Origin: Strobilurus pachycystidiatus
Taxonomy: Eukaryota > Basidiomycota > Agaricomycetes > Agaricales > Physalacriaceae
NCBI GenBank assembly: GCA_019915135.1
Contig: JAHLMK010000004.1
Coordinates: 2,852,001-2,916,000, forward strand
DNA length: 64,000 nucleotides
Direction: 5' to 3'
Below, in pieces: positions 35,081 to 46,124 of the stretch. The translations under genes and the position numbers were made by a program. The first letter of the stretch is position 1. Every line of letters begins with the position of its first letter. The notes beneath the pieces were generated by a model. The model made no database searches, was not told where the DNA came from, and saw only the letters and a list, made by a program, of their open reading frames with translations.

Positions 35081-35986
35081 CTTGAGAAAGAGGTGCATGA
35101 AGCGAGCAAGGTGATTCTGGGAGGGAATCACCCAGACACGCTGACTGCAATGGCCAATCTTGCAACTATATACCGTCGTTGGGGAAAACATGTGGATGCA
35201 GAAATACTCGAAGCAAGGCAGAAGCTCTTACAGACAGATACCTCAGATTAGGAACAATTTGCAATTATCTCGTAAATATATGTACTGAAATTTGAATTTG
35301 TGCAATGTACTGCTCACCAGCTATATAATAAGTCAGACAATTTCCACAGGTATGTGTCTGTGTCCTTGTTTGTCCGGCTCATGCATCCACCCTTGGTTGG
35401 GTGCTGTGGGTTTACCATCAGTCCACCATGTTCCTCTGCACCTGGCTGCTTGTGTGTCTATGCATCACCCGGGACCGGACCACACAATGGAAGTGTGGTG
35501 ATTGTGGGAGTGGAGAATCTCCCACTCAGGCTGTCACCCTTTCCTCTCAAATGCACCCCGCAGCATGGTGCAGTGTATTGGGAGAGTGAAGAGGGATTCC
35601 AGTGTAGTTGATCTCACCACACTACAATCCGTGCCTATCCGCACCAAGTTGGTACTTTCTTGTCATTGCAGCATGCCGTGGAGTAGTCAGTAGTTGTCTT
35701 ATGTGCATAGATTTTGACAATAGAAGATGTAACTTGCAAGACTGTGTTCATGAAGCCGAGTCCAACAGGCCTAGCACTTGTATAGAGGACTCAAACGTCC
35801 ACATAGGCTAGTTGTCAGAAAACATACATTGAAAGGTTGTCATTCAAAGGCCAGTAAAGGGTTGCAATATGTAGTAAGTACAGAAGGAATATGAACAAGG
35901 AAGAACTCATAAGTTACGGAGATAGCTACCAAAGAAAATATTACTGGGCCACCGAACGAGACCGTCAAATATATCCCGCCGACCCA

Positions 35987-36988
35987 TCACACATCCCGCC
36001 CATCAATTTCCACCCTCTCCTCCCACGCCTTTGCATCAACCACGGCCTCGAGGTCCACCGGCGTAGCAGGCAGGACGCTCGGGCTCGCACTGCGTGAGTA
36101 CGTTGTACCCCGGTGGATAACCCGGCCCCTTCCTTTCTCACTCGATGCGGACAAAAAATATCGCTCGGAATCAGACGCGGACCGAAAGTATCGTTTGGAA
36201 TCAGACGGCGAGAGGACTCGTTCGCGAGAGCGCAATTGGCTAGAATCATGCCTTGGACTCCACATTGGTGCCCTGTCCAGCTCTCTCTCCATTCTCGACC
36301 GCGAGCGCCTAGACAGCGCCTCCCAATGCGGGTACTTCTCCTCCCTACTCGGCGAGCGGGTCATCCGGCCGCGTCTCGCTGCAGGTAAATCAGTAGTCAG
36401 CTCCTCACCCCCTGCAACCCCAACTCCAACCTCCCAACTCCTCTCACACACCTCCCGCACACCCCACCTCCTCCCCACATCCCTCTCCAAACACCTCCTC
36501 ACCACCCTCCCCGTCCCCCCACTCCCTCCCCCCACCTGCGGGATATCCCCATGCCGGATCTTCAAGATCAGGCGCAGCTCAAACGCGTCGGCGAGCGGGA
36601 GCCGGCCTTGAAGAAGATGACGCCGGCGGCTTTGAGGGCGTGGTGGTGGTGGGGCCAGAGGAAGAGCTCCGGCGCGGCTTAGGGTACGCTGCCAGTGCGT
36701 AAGTGCAAGAGGGTGAGGGAAGGGAAGGGAAGGAGGGGGTGAGGGCGGGGGAGCTGGATGAGCGAGGAATAGGGAGGGGGGGGGGCGTTGACGACGTCCG
36801 AGGAGGGGGAGGGAGTGCGATGAGGTGGGAGGGAAAAAACATTGGTGACCCAGATTGGGACAATCGTCCTCTCGTCCTGCTGCCGACGCCGCGGCGTGTT
36901 CGAACTCTGAAGCGTACGGGAGTGCAACTTTTGTGCCTGCTCCCGTTCTTGCTGCCGCGCCGTTCGTTCCCGCGGCTGCCGTGTCCAT
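35987..36988 (-). CDS. Ser/Arg/Pro-rich hypothetical protein, the most intact copy
   Basis: A single 333-codon frame from ATG 36988 (MDTAAAGTNGAAAR) to a stop at 35987. It includes LQGRLPLADAFELRLILKIRHGDIP near residue 150, a region rich in Gly/Glu, an RS-rich segment (RSRRSRSRMEREL), then RVIHRGTTYSRSASPSV and DLEAVVDAKAWEERVEID at the C-terminus. The two other duplicon copies have lost this frame, so this is the best view of the ancestral protein. No recognised domain. It faces away from the exon-sized repeats at 37.2-38.7 kb, which may be its upstream exons. Repetitive GC-rich composition keeps confidence low. Confidence 0.4.
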   Translation of the reverse strand: MDTAAAGTNGAAARTGAGTKVALPYASEFEHAAASAAGREDDCPNLGHQCFFPPTSSHSLPLLGRRQRPPPSLFLAHPAPPPSPPPSLPFPHPLALTHWQRTLSRAGALPLAPPPPRPQSRRRHLLQGRLPLADAFELRLILKIRHGDIPQVGGGSGGTGRVVRRCLERDVGRRWGVREVCERSWEVGVGVAGGEELTTDLPAARRGRMTRSPSREEKYPHWEALSRRSRSRMERELDRAPMWSPRHDSSQLRSRERVLSPSDSKRYFRSASDSERYFLSASSEKGRGRVIHRGTTYSRSASPSVLPATPVDLEAVVDAKAWEERVEIDGRDV

Positions 36989-37199
36989 GTCCGTGTGGAT
37001 GGGTGTCTGGTAGTTGGTTGGGCGCGGTCTGTGGGTGCTGGCTGGATCGACGCCGCGGTGGATGCTTCGCTGGCGGGGTAGCGCGGGCCGTCGTAGTAAC
37101 CCAACCCGCGATCTGATCCCGCCAAACGTCGTGGAAAGTTGATAAACTCTCCGCGGCAGTCTACCGACAAAAGCCAGTGGTCATTTGCTCGTCTGCCGG

Positions 37200-38680
37200 C
37201 GTTCCTGCGTGCGGCGTGCGGCGATGATTGGAGGTTGGAATTGTGTTGGAGGGACTGATTGCGGTCTGCTTGAATCCGAGGCGAGAAATCCGTCCTTGTC
37301 GCGGCGCCGGGTGTTTGCAGTGAAGGGCCTTCCTGATTCGTGAGGACTGCGAGGAGGATAGGATCAGTATAATGATGTCGGATAGGAGATCAAATGACTG
37401 GTATAGGGACACTGCGAGGCGAGTGGATGTATGCGCTACTCGGTGAAGAGCAGCGAAGGGAAAGAATCGTTGAGCGTACGTAGAGGTGAACGAATATATG
37501 CATCGCCAACGCCGCACGAGAAAAAGCAAACGAAGCGAATGCACGTACCCTCACATCCAGGTGTCTGGGCACATATCTCCCTGCATGAATCGTCTCGAAG
37601 CCTGCTGTCTGTCCGCGCGTTCCGTCCTCGGATGCTACTGTCCTGTGAAAATCACGTTCGATAGTGATGGCGGAAGGAAAAACAAAGCAAACGTACGATC
37701 CAAGGCCCTCGCCAACGAGCGCGTCTTCTCGTATCCGAACCTAATTCCGGTGTGTGTCGTTTTTAATCCTCTTGAATGCGATGGAAAGAGGTATGAGAAT
37801 GGTGGCAGACGAGTGAGTCTGCTACGAAGGACGGCGAAGGGCGAAGGGCGAAGGTGGTGGTTGCGCTAGGACGAGAAAGTCGTCCTCGGCGCGGCGTCAC
37901 GTAGTAGTTGGATTGAAGCACGTTCGTTATGAGATTGGGGCTGGCTGTAGAGGATAAGGTCAGTAAAATGACGAGACGCAAACAGAAAGGGGGAATCGAG
38001 AAGGAGGAGCGAATCCACGAAGGAGAGGGAAACAAATCTGAATGCACGCACCCGTACCGCCAGGTTTGTCTCGCTTCGTCTCTGCTTGCTTTGATTGCCG
38101 TTCCGTCCCACAGAGTTTATCGTGCTATCGAGGTCGCGTCGACGCCTGGTGTACAAAAGAAAACAGGCAAACGTACGTTGTAGTGCACTGCTTGCTATAT
38201 CCCTGTTCCACTGCAATTCCAATCCGAGTGCTTGGGAGTCGTGCTTCCAGTGTGCGATGTCCGGTGGTACGTGTTAGGTCCTGGTGAAAGCGATGGTACG
38301 AGCTGTTGCTATTGGGCGAGCGACTCCTGCGAGAGTTGGTTCAAGCGGACAACGGCCGAGGATGTCGCTGGCCCAAGGAAGGTCGTCCTCGTCTTGCCGC
38401 CGCCGCGGGGTGTTTGAGGTGATGCTCGGGAGGGTATGAGATTATTATGGTGGGCTGTGGGAGCATGAAAACGGGCGTTAGCCTCTTGAGTCTTGAGTGA
38501 GGGATGAAAAATAGAGGAGTCGGCACGCGAAAGAAATGCGAGACGGATGGAGAATTGCACGGCGGTGGAGGGGATGGACAGAGGCGGTGGTGTGCAGTCA
38601 TGCATCGTTCAGGCTGCAGGTTCCAAAAAGAACGAAAACAAAACAAAATTACGCACCCAACGTCCGTCGTCACGGTCTGG
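37200..38680 (-). repeat. Exon-sized tandem repeats, unit 3
   Basis: Third instance of the array, with minus-strand donors GTACGTGCATTCG near 37550 and GTGCGTGCATTC near 38050. The piece equivalent to VSSEDERT has a 1-nt insertion here (about 37620). RNALHCKHPAPRQGR-type pieces recur (RKALHCKHPAPRQGR at about 37340-37290). Confidence 0.4.
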
Positions 38681-38989
38681 TCTGCTTCATATCATGACTC
38701 CTGCTTCCTTCCCGTCGTGCAGCGCGATGCTTAGTCGCGTCCGAGCTCCATGCCTGATCAAAAGTGGTGGTTGACACTGGTTGTGGGAGGAAGCAAGCAA
38801 GCCGATCAGGGTGACATCACGAGTTTCCGTTTCGACATACCTTGATCTCTCACAACGACGACGACCACAGGACGACGATATGCACAGTCGGCGCGATAGG
38901 TTCCCGTCGAATTTGTTTCCACGCGCGTCGATACGACTCCCTCTTTCATATTCTCTCGTCGAGGGCACGAGCCACAAGACACTGTGGTG

Positions 38990-40440
38990 TATTCCCTCTC
39001 GAATGGCGCGACCAGGTTGCTACAGCGAACCTCTACGGAACTATACACGTTTGTTGGCTTGTGACAGTCGACGTCCACCTTTGCTGCTGCCGTGCGCGAT
39101 CGCGCTGGTGGTCGAGGTTTCCCATTTCTGTTGAGTGGGTACTATTCATATTTCACATACCCATCCGTTTTCCAGTGCGCCCTCTCGGTGCGTAACTATA
39201 GTCCGCACTGCATTAGATGTCAAGAGTACTAATGCCATTGCAGTACGTCCCGAGGACGAACGTAAGCCCTACGGCGGGGATGTTGGACCATTGATGTACA
39301 TTGCGATCACTCGCTGTGCGCGCAAGGACCAAAGTGAGTGTTTTGTTTACCTTGTTTCATTGACTGGGTACTGACGTGTTATGGTGGATAGCATGTCTAC
39401 CTCTATTTTCAACGGGAGTCTCGTTCTCTTGCATGACGAGACATTCTCCGACAACTCGGGCGTTCTTCCCCGGCGGGATATGCTTCAACTTTTGGTGAGT
39501 AACATATTTCACTCTGTCCGCGGTGCCATCAATTGGATTCAAGGATTCGCAACGCCTTACTAACGCATCCATTTGGAGAGGAAGTTCCCTTGTGGGATGG
39601 TGACATCTCTCATGATTGTGAGTTCGACCAACGCTGCTCATGAATTCTCTGTGGTCGAAATTTTGATTTCGAAGGCAGGCCTGGCACCAGCGAATGCACT
39701 GACTGTATGGATGAACTCGGGCGCGGGATGTTCTCGAGAGCGGGCGTGGGCATCTCGCACGCAATTTCGGATGCATTGATTAAAGGTGGGTTTGATATTG
39801 TACAAGCCAGATCCCATTCACTCATCCGGGGTCGCTCATAGACGTTTGTGTGATATACGACGTACGCGTATGTTAAAGCTCAGGCTGAAAGCCTGATCCG
39901 TAGGTATCCTGGACCCAGCCATGGTGGGAAGTTGAGCGCTACGGTCTCATGATTGTGGAGTAGACGCCCCCTTGTCCGTCTTTCACGGGCCGTTCATGCA
40001 TATTTTCACAGGTATGACATCCTTAGTTTTACCGCCGCTACACTTGTGACGCTAAACCCAACGAATAGACATGTCTTCGACGGAGGCGGACGGTTCTTCT
40101 TTCTATGATCATCCTTAACTTACGGGTGCGGGGGATGCCCCGGATGAGACGACAAAGTGTGGTCTGTTGTTAGGTCGGTAGGTGGATATTTGAACCTTGT
40201 CATAAACCCAAACTCGTAGTCAATTTTGAAGTCGTGCGCCTTGCGGACTCGGCTGTGGACGCTCTCGAGAGCGAACGGGTCGCAAAGAAATACAGCCCCG
40301 CATGGGTGAAACGAGACAAACTGCGAGAGCTCTCGGTTCGCACTGGGACGGTAGGCGCCTTCGAACTCTCTCCCACATTTACGTCTTCGGTCTGTTAGCG
40401 TCTGGTGGACTCTGCCTTCCGCCGTGTTTTCTCCCTCTCA
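38990..40440 (+). pseudogene. Decayed plus-strand exons upstream of NLR3
   Basis: Best-preserved version of the upstream exons: EWRDQVATANLYGTI at about 38999; VRPEDERKPYGGDVGPLMY on an exon ending at 39333; a GTGAGT...GATAG intron to 39391; MSTSIFNGSLVLLHDE and GVLPRRDMLQLL to about 39494; FDFEGRPGTSECTDCMDELGR at about 39660-39725; and LADSAVDALESERVAKKYSP at about 40230-40295. The pieces look like one intron-rich gene, but a stop (GCTCATGAA region, about 39640) prevents a single frame. Family not recognised. Confidence 0.3.
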
Positions 40441-41276
40441 TGGGGTGCGCTGGTGCATTTGAAACTGATCTTCCGAGGCGCTAGCTGCGAACCAAAGACT
40501 GGGCCACTTGTTGCTACTGGACGTCGGACTTTTGGGCGCTCGAGGAGAATGCCATTGTTTTGCTTCGACTGCCAGCCCGTGTTTCGCAACCGGACACTGT
40601 CTGCTGAACGCATACAGTTCTATTATGTTGCATGAACACATGTCTGCGGTCTCTATGTCAATGTACCATGTTGACTTGCATTCAGAAAGCCTGTTCCGCG
40701 CTCGGAAGCCGGTCTGTTGAGGTTCACTTTTTTTATCCAATTTGCGCATTCTTTCTCGGCGTCTCGTCCGAGACCGGAGGCAGTGCTGATGGCTGAATGG
40801 TGGGAGAAACCCAGAGATCAGTGTGACACGACCGTAACATTTGACAGCACATCTTGACAGCAAACCACGACGACCACAGCACAACCATGGATACAAATGC
40901 CGCTGAAAGCAAGCGCGGTGGGCGCGCTCGCTTTTCGTTGAATCGGCTCACGCGGAGTCGCCCGGATAGCTCTGCTCCTCCCGCAGCGCCCGCCGACCGC
41001 CCCGCGGGTGACGAGATAGCCATCGTCACCCCTCCCAAGCAGACAGAAGGGAAGGGCGACAAGAAAGGTGCGTCTTCGATTGATAACCTGGCAATTGGGT
41101 TGACATTAGTTCAGCAAAATCGTTCCTCTCGATTCCGAAGTCGCAATGGCGCCGGTCGGACCGCTCATCTGGTTCTCACGCCGACAGCACGTCGTCTCCG
41201 ATTCCTCTGCCTCCCGCTGTACCACCACCAATGTCGGGCAAGGCCAAAGCGCTGCTCCAGAGGCTGGCCAAGGCCA

Positions 41277-42367
41277 TGTTAGCGTCCGTCCTAGGATCCT
41301 AAGTAGGTCGGTCCGTCTATCGAGATCGAGGATGTTCCGCTGGCAGGAATCAACACGAGCGAGGGTCGAGATGTCAATCAGACGGACTCCCCGAGTCGTC
41401 TATTGGTCTGTTCTCGCGAGAGGTCGTTCACTTTAGAGATCGACCCGGTCGATATCTTAAGAGGACGGTCTGTTTGGATGAGGAGACGGGGACGAGGACG
41501 AAGAACGGGATGGTTAAACGTAAAGTCCACTCTAAGGTTTTACAAGTATGATAGCGCTGTATTTATACGTCGGGCGGCGGGACCGCGCTGTCCCGCCATC
41601 TACCCAAAAGGGGCGCTCCTGACTCATTCTCCAAACATCGAGAACCTTCTTCAAGGTTCCGGCTAAAAGCGTAAACGACCCAGGCCTGTCCGGCGATGGC
41701 GGGTTGTCAGCCGACGCGGCGGGAGTCGATGCCGATCAGCGGCGGGATTCACCCATGCGGTCGCGAAGGCGGAATCGATGGCGATGGGCGCGATAGGGCG
41801 GGCGGTATCATGGGAGCGCGTGGTGCTTCTTCTCAAGAAGCGCCAGCCAGCTCTACCAGAGGAGAGAGCCCTCGTGAACATAGTTGTGCGAGGGGCGGGC
41901 GATCGGGAAAGGTCCTCGGCCGAGCGGAGACGGTCGGGCGCGCCTTTCTCCTACGGTGGTCGACCGCCCTGCTGAGTCTAGACTCGTACGAGCGAGTTCG
42001 GTAGGTGATGTGGCGAGAGTATTCCTTCGGGCTTCCCTGTAGTCGGACCGAGTGATCCGGATGTGGGCGCGTATGTTACTTAGTTCGCTAGGGTTTCCCT
42101 GAGGTGTCGAAATGACGGAGAGAGTCCGCAACCTGATTGCGCTGGCTTCTCGTAAGGCCGTATCCAATGGTACGTTTGCGGGGGAGGGAGGAAGACGGTG
42201 CTTCCGCGGAGGTGATATCCGTGAACGGAGTTCGTGGTGGAACAAGATATAGGTTTCGCCCGCGGGTACGCTCCTCGAGCGCCCCGAGGGGTTTCCGATG
42301 ACCTTTCGGGAACCAGGAGGATGGCAAGGCCTTGTGCCTGTCGGACACCCGGACCAAGATCATAACA
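41277..42367 (-). repeat. Family B LTR, 3' LTR of the element
   Basis: In element orientation it begins TGTTATGATC and ends GACGCTAACA. The first bases resemble family A (TGTTATGGTG) and family C (TGTCATGACT), and the polypurine tract next to it is nearly the same in all three. Confidence 0.88.
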
Positions 42368-43014
42368 ATATCTCCTCTTCAAGATTCTGGTCCCCAAGAA
42401 TCGCAAAGGACAAATCCATTCGCTTGCGCGGAGCCCGGTCCTCTCGGCGATCGATATCACCGATCGACGCTTTGAGAACCGGGAATTCGGGACCGGGACA
42501 GGCGGGGTGTGGCGCAGAGTGAATACCTGCGCCACCTTCTGCGCTAACCGTGCGTCTAAGAAATCTTTTCGAAAACTCGAGGACCGGGACAGGCGAGTCC
42601 CTATGAATGGTTGTGAAATGATAGATCGATCTGTCGGGTAAGATATGTTCCCGTTGTGTGGCGATCGCCTGGAAATGCGAGTATTTGGGTGTCGATTCGT
42701 CCTAAATTCGGCGATCCCAGTTCTGGGGGAACGATGCGATCGTGTTCTCCTATTCGCTTTCGGTGTTTCGGGGGTCTGCGGCTGCCACCCAATCTCAGAG
42801 CCTCGCTCTTCTGCGAGGTACAACCGGTCCCGCCTCGCGGTCGTTTGTCCTCATGTTTTCGTCGTAGCTGTCGACGGTCCTCCCTGAGGCCGCCGCCTTT
42901 CCAGAATCGAATCGACCCTTCGTTACCCAAGTCTGACGCCCTTTTAAAGGGAGGACGGGGCTGCGAAGTCGCCACCCGCCCGCCTTCGTTCGTTTCGCCC
43001 GTATCGCTGCCGCC

Positions 43015-44487
43015 ATGTCCGTTTCCTCCAACCCTTCCAAGCCAGTCGCTGTCGATCCCACCTTGTCCCACTTCTGGTTAGGCGCGGAGCTCCTGGACGT
43101 GGCCATCCCGCGGCAGTTGTCACATATTACGGAGGCGGCGAAGGACGAGATTCATGATGCGCTGGCAGGGCCTGCGCTCTTGATTTCTCTAGCGGTCCAG
43201 TCGGGGATCCTATGCGACGCGGTCGTAGATGGGTCGGACGTCCCAGCGTTGGAACGCTGGGCGGAGATTCGGGTCCCGTTGGTGCGTGCTGGTCGTCGAA
43301 GGGTCCTCGGGCGTGCTCTGATTCTTTACTTCTTTGGATAGGAATCCCTGTGTCGTGTGACGGCAGAGCTACGAGCTTGGGGTTGTATCCTCTGGGCTCG
43401 TCCAGAGCTCCGAGACGTAGTCATCTGCCTGAAGTGCGTTGTCCAACTGGACCTGATGTTCGACCTAGGCGTTACCGAGGGGATTTTCGCCGAGGCTCTT
43501 CACTGGTGGGACTCGGATTCTCATCCCCTGGACCTGTCCATCCTTCAGGTCACTTGTTGGGAGAGGGAGGACCCCCCGGTCTTCGCTTCCCTGGCGTACG
43601 AACCGTCGGAAGGGGACGACGCTTTCGAGGGGCGATGGGATCCTCCTCGTTCTTCCATGAGGCCGACCCAGCTTAGCGTTGTCCGCCCCGTCGCCGAGCC
43701 TTCTCTTGTTGTGCCTTCGGTCGTCGTAGAGCCCAAGTCTTTGGACTGGTTCGAGGCGTCGTACGAGGATGACAATGCAATTTCTTGGGGCGTGGACTCG
43801 ACGCCTTCGTTGGAGACGGACTCGCGATCTTCGGCACCATCCCTCGAACTCCCCGAGTTCGAAGAGACGGTGTGTTTCCCTCTTCATATAGTTCGTCGTA
43901 TGTCTTTTACTGAATTCTTTGCCTTCTAGATTTCGGAGGTCGAGACGTTTGTGGCCGCCGCAGATCCAGTACCCTATGAGGTCCGCTTGTTCCCCGAACA
44001 AGACTGTCGCTCCTGCTCCCAGTCGGGCCAACCCGAAAGTCATCCGTGTTTCTTTCGTCTGGACCAGTGGGCGTGGAAGGCGGGGAGTTTTGCTTGTGTG
44101 TGCTGTCGAACTCGGGGGGTTCTGTGCTCGCTGGCTTTGGTCCTGCGATCCTCTCGTGAGGCTCGAGATGCGCTCCGGGCTTGTGTTGCTATTGGGGATA
44201 GTCGGGGTGGTTACGAGTGGCACTTGCGCACTCAACGCTTCCTTCGCGATGTGAACTATGAGTTCCCGGAGGCGTATTACACCGGCCATTACTTCGAGAC
44301 GGGGAAGTCGATGGAGGGGAAGAGGTTCTCCTGGGTTTGTCCGCTTCATGGGACTGGGGAGGGCGATGCAGCGTTTGACGAACTTCCCGAGTATCATTCT
44401 CGGTCGGAGTTTCGTCCTCCTCGGGGTCCCCGGAAGGCGCCACGCCCTTCTCAGAGTTTCCCCTTTCTGCCTCATCGTCGAGTGTGA
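43015..44487 (+). CDS. Three-exon gene on the antisense strand of the family B element
   Basis: Exons 43015-43281, 43342-43869 and 43930-44487 sum to 1353 nt (451 codons with stop), both introns phase 0 with GTGCGT/GTGTGT donors and ATAG/CTAG acceptors. The start has a strong context (GCCGCCATGTCC), and a TTTTAAAGG box lies about 70 bp upstream. The protein is mixed: LSHFWLGAELLDVAIPRQLSH near the N-terminus, WARPELRDVVICLKC, an acidic Ser/Pro-rich middle, then a cysteine cluster (CRSCSQSG, CVCCRTRGVLC) about two thirds along, which may bind zinc. No relatives recognised. It is transcribed against the element, so its introns survive in the element's genomic RNA. Alternatively it is the true Gag frame of an element I have oriented wrongly, but the polypurine tract and TATA argue against that. 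Confidence 0.55.
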
Positions 44488-44608
44488 GGAGGTTCGTGTG
44501 TTGATCTTTGGTGTATGATCAGGCCATTTGTTCGGGTGTCCTATAGCGATTTTCCGTAGTAGTTATATGTGTCCGTTTGAATGATAAGTTCGTGGTCGTT
44601 CCGCTCGT

Positions 44609-44989
44609 CTAGGTTCGAAGGGGGAGCTGGGGGCAGTTCCGTTGATAGTGTCCCACACGTCGACACTGGAAGCATTCCGTGGTGATCGCTTGCTGGTTCC
44701 TTGGACGAGGGGGGTTTCCAATGTGACGCGGGACGGGTGGGTGCGTATGGAACGAGTGGAAGACGCGTTCCGCGACTTGATCTACATCGCGTCGTACTCG
44801 GACGGGATTGATGGTAGGGGGCCTCGGGAGGAAGGGGCGAGACGGAGTTATGAAGTGGTTGTTCCTCTGAAGCGGTGAGGATCCCCGATCCCCACCCTTC
44901 AGCCTGGTCTCCAGTAGCCAGACGCATCTCCCCAGGAGTGCGAGGGCGATTGCGGTCGTTACAGCGCCCGCTAATTCGAGGTGGTTCAT
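44609..44989 (-). CDS. Gag-like zinc-knuckle ORF of the family B element
   Basis: 126 codons beginning 45 nt inside the 5' LTR border. It has a hydrophobic N-terminal run (GAVTTAIALALLG), a basic middle, and a CX2CX4HX4C knuckle, CFQCRRVGHYQRNC, near the C-terminus, the hallmark of retroelement nucleocapsid. It is much shorter than a normal Gag and lacks the capsid region, which fits a non-autonomous element. It overlaps an opposite-strand frame at 44642-44878 that I do not credit. Confidence 0.6.
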   Translation of the reverse strand: MNHLELAGAVTTAIALALLGRCVWLLETRLKGGDRGSSPLQRNNHFITPSRPFLPRPPTINPVRVRRDVDQVAERVFHSFHTHPPVPRHIGNPPRPRNQQAITTECFQCRRVGHYQRNCPQLPLRT

Positions 44990-45033
44990 CGTGGCGTGTT
45001 ATTCCTGGGAGCGATAGTAGAGAGTGGACTTAT

Positions 45034-46124
45034 TGTTAGCGTCCGTCCTAGGATCCTAAGTAGGTCGGTCCGTCTATCGAGATCGAGGATGTTCCGCTGG
45101 CAGGAATCAACACGAGCGAGGGTCGAGATGTCAATCAGACGGACTCCCCGAGTCGTCTATTGGTCTGTTCTCGCGAGAGGTCGTTCACTTTAGAGATCGA
45201 CCCGGTCGATATCTTAAGAGGACGGTCTGTTTGGATGAGGAGACGGGGACGAGGACGAAGAACGGGATGGTTAAACGTAAAGTCCACTCTAAGGTTTTAC
45301 AAGTATGATAGCGCTGTATTTATACGTCGGGCGGCGGGACCGCGCTGTCCCGCCATCTACCCAAAAGGGGCGCTCCTGACTCATTCTCCAAACATCGAGA
45401 ACCTTCTTCAAGGTTCCGGCTAAAAGCGTAAACGACCCAGGCCTGTCCGGCGATGGCGGGTTGTCAGCCGACGCGGCGGGAGTCGATGCCGATCAGCGGC
45501 GGGATTCACCCATGCGGTCGCGAAGGCGGAATCGATGGCGATGGGCGCGATAGGGCGGGCGGTATCATGGGAGCGCGTGGTGCTTCTTCTCAAGAAGCGC
45601 CAGCCAGCTCTACCAGAGGAGAGAGCCCTCGTGAACATAGTTGTGCGAGGGGCGGGCGATCGGGAAAGGTCCTCGGCCGAGCGGAGACGGTCGGGCGCGC
45701 CTTTCTCCTACGGTGGTCGACCGCCCTGCTGAGTCTAGACTCGTACGAGCGAGTTCGGTAGGTGATGTGGCGAGAGTATTCCTTCGGGCTTCCCTGTAGT
45801 CGGACCGAGTGATCCGGATGTGGGCGCGTATGTTACTTAGTTCGCTAGGGTTTCCCTGAGGTGTCGAAATGACGGAGAGAGTCCGCAACCTGATTGCGCT
45901 GGCTTCTCGTAAGGTCGTATCCAATGGTACGTTTGCGGGGGAGGGAGGAAGACGGTGCTTCCGCGGAGGTGATATCCGTGAACGGAGTTCGTGGTGGAAC
46001 AAGATATAGGTTTCGCCCGCGGGTACGCTCCTCGAGCGCCCCGGGGGGTTTCCGATGACCTTTCGGGAACCAGGAGGATGGCAAGGCCTTGTGCCTGTCG
46101 GACACCCGGACCAAGATCATAACA
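45034..46124 (-). repeat. Family B LTR, 5' LTR of the element
   Basis: Same length as its partner. It differs at two positions I could see (GGTCG versus GGCCG near 45914, and CCGGGG versus CCGAGG near 46042). It carries the element's promoter (TATAAAT on the minus strand near 45318-45324). Confidence 0.88.

Larger units (their letters stand above)
30258..35251 (+). pseudogene. NLR2: NLR broken by a 41-nt deletion and a MITE
   Basis: Exons 30258-30438, 30487-31172, 31224-31505, 31555-31838, 31888-32298 and 32353 onward keep the NLR1 plan: degenerate GGETFSAR, intact GGTGKT, LVIFDN, ALPIA. Relative to NLR1 and NLR3, 41 nt are missing after 33327. This shifts the frame and ends the protein at 33421 after 970 codons, before any TPR. 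Nine TPR units follow in the other frame, the eighth cut by the MITE at 34373-35080. Exon 2 is 390 nt longer than in NLR1, owing to a Pro/Ser/Thr linker with 132-nt repeats. A TPR-less NB protein could still be made; otherwise this is a dead copy. Confidence 0.8.
24779..35463 (+). repeat. NLR duplicon, unit 2 (~10.7 kb including a MITE)
   Basis: Same order as unit 1. Removing the 708-bp MITE and its 8-bp duplication leaves about 10.0 kb. The opening segment (24779-25230) matches 14635-15075 closely. Confidence 0.75.
41277..46124 (-). mobile_element. Non-autonomous LTR retrotransposon (family B) in NLR3
   Basis: Two 1091-bp LTRs (41277-42367 and 45034-46124) are flanked by GGCCA at 41272-41276 and 46125-46129. 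Only two LTR differences were noticed by eye, so it is young. The element runs on the minus strand: a polypurine tract (GAAGAGGAGATAT) abuts the left LTR, and the TATAAAT box at 41567-41561 reads minus. The 2.67-kb interior has a Gag-like zinc knuckle ORF but no protease, reverse transcriptase or integrase. It must rely on enzymes of another element. Confidence 0.88.

Noticed and set aside
42080..42823. Minus-strand frames within and beside the family B LTRs
   Set aside because: They repeat in both LTRs and cross the LTR border; no domain. Treated as chance frames in GC-rich LTR DNA.
43465..44475. A 336-codon minus-strand frame in the family B element, as a possible Pol
   Set aside because: No protease, reverse transcriptase, RNase H or integrase motif is present; it is Arg/Pro-rich and lies opposite the three-exon gene whose frame is better supported.
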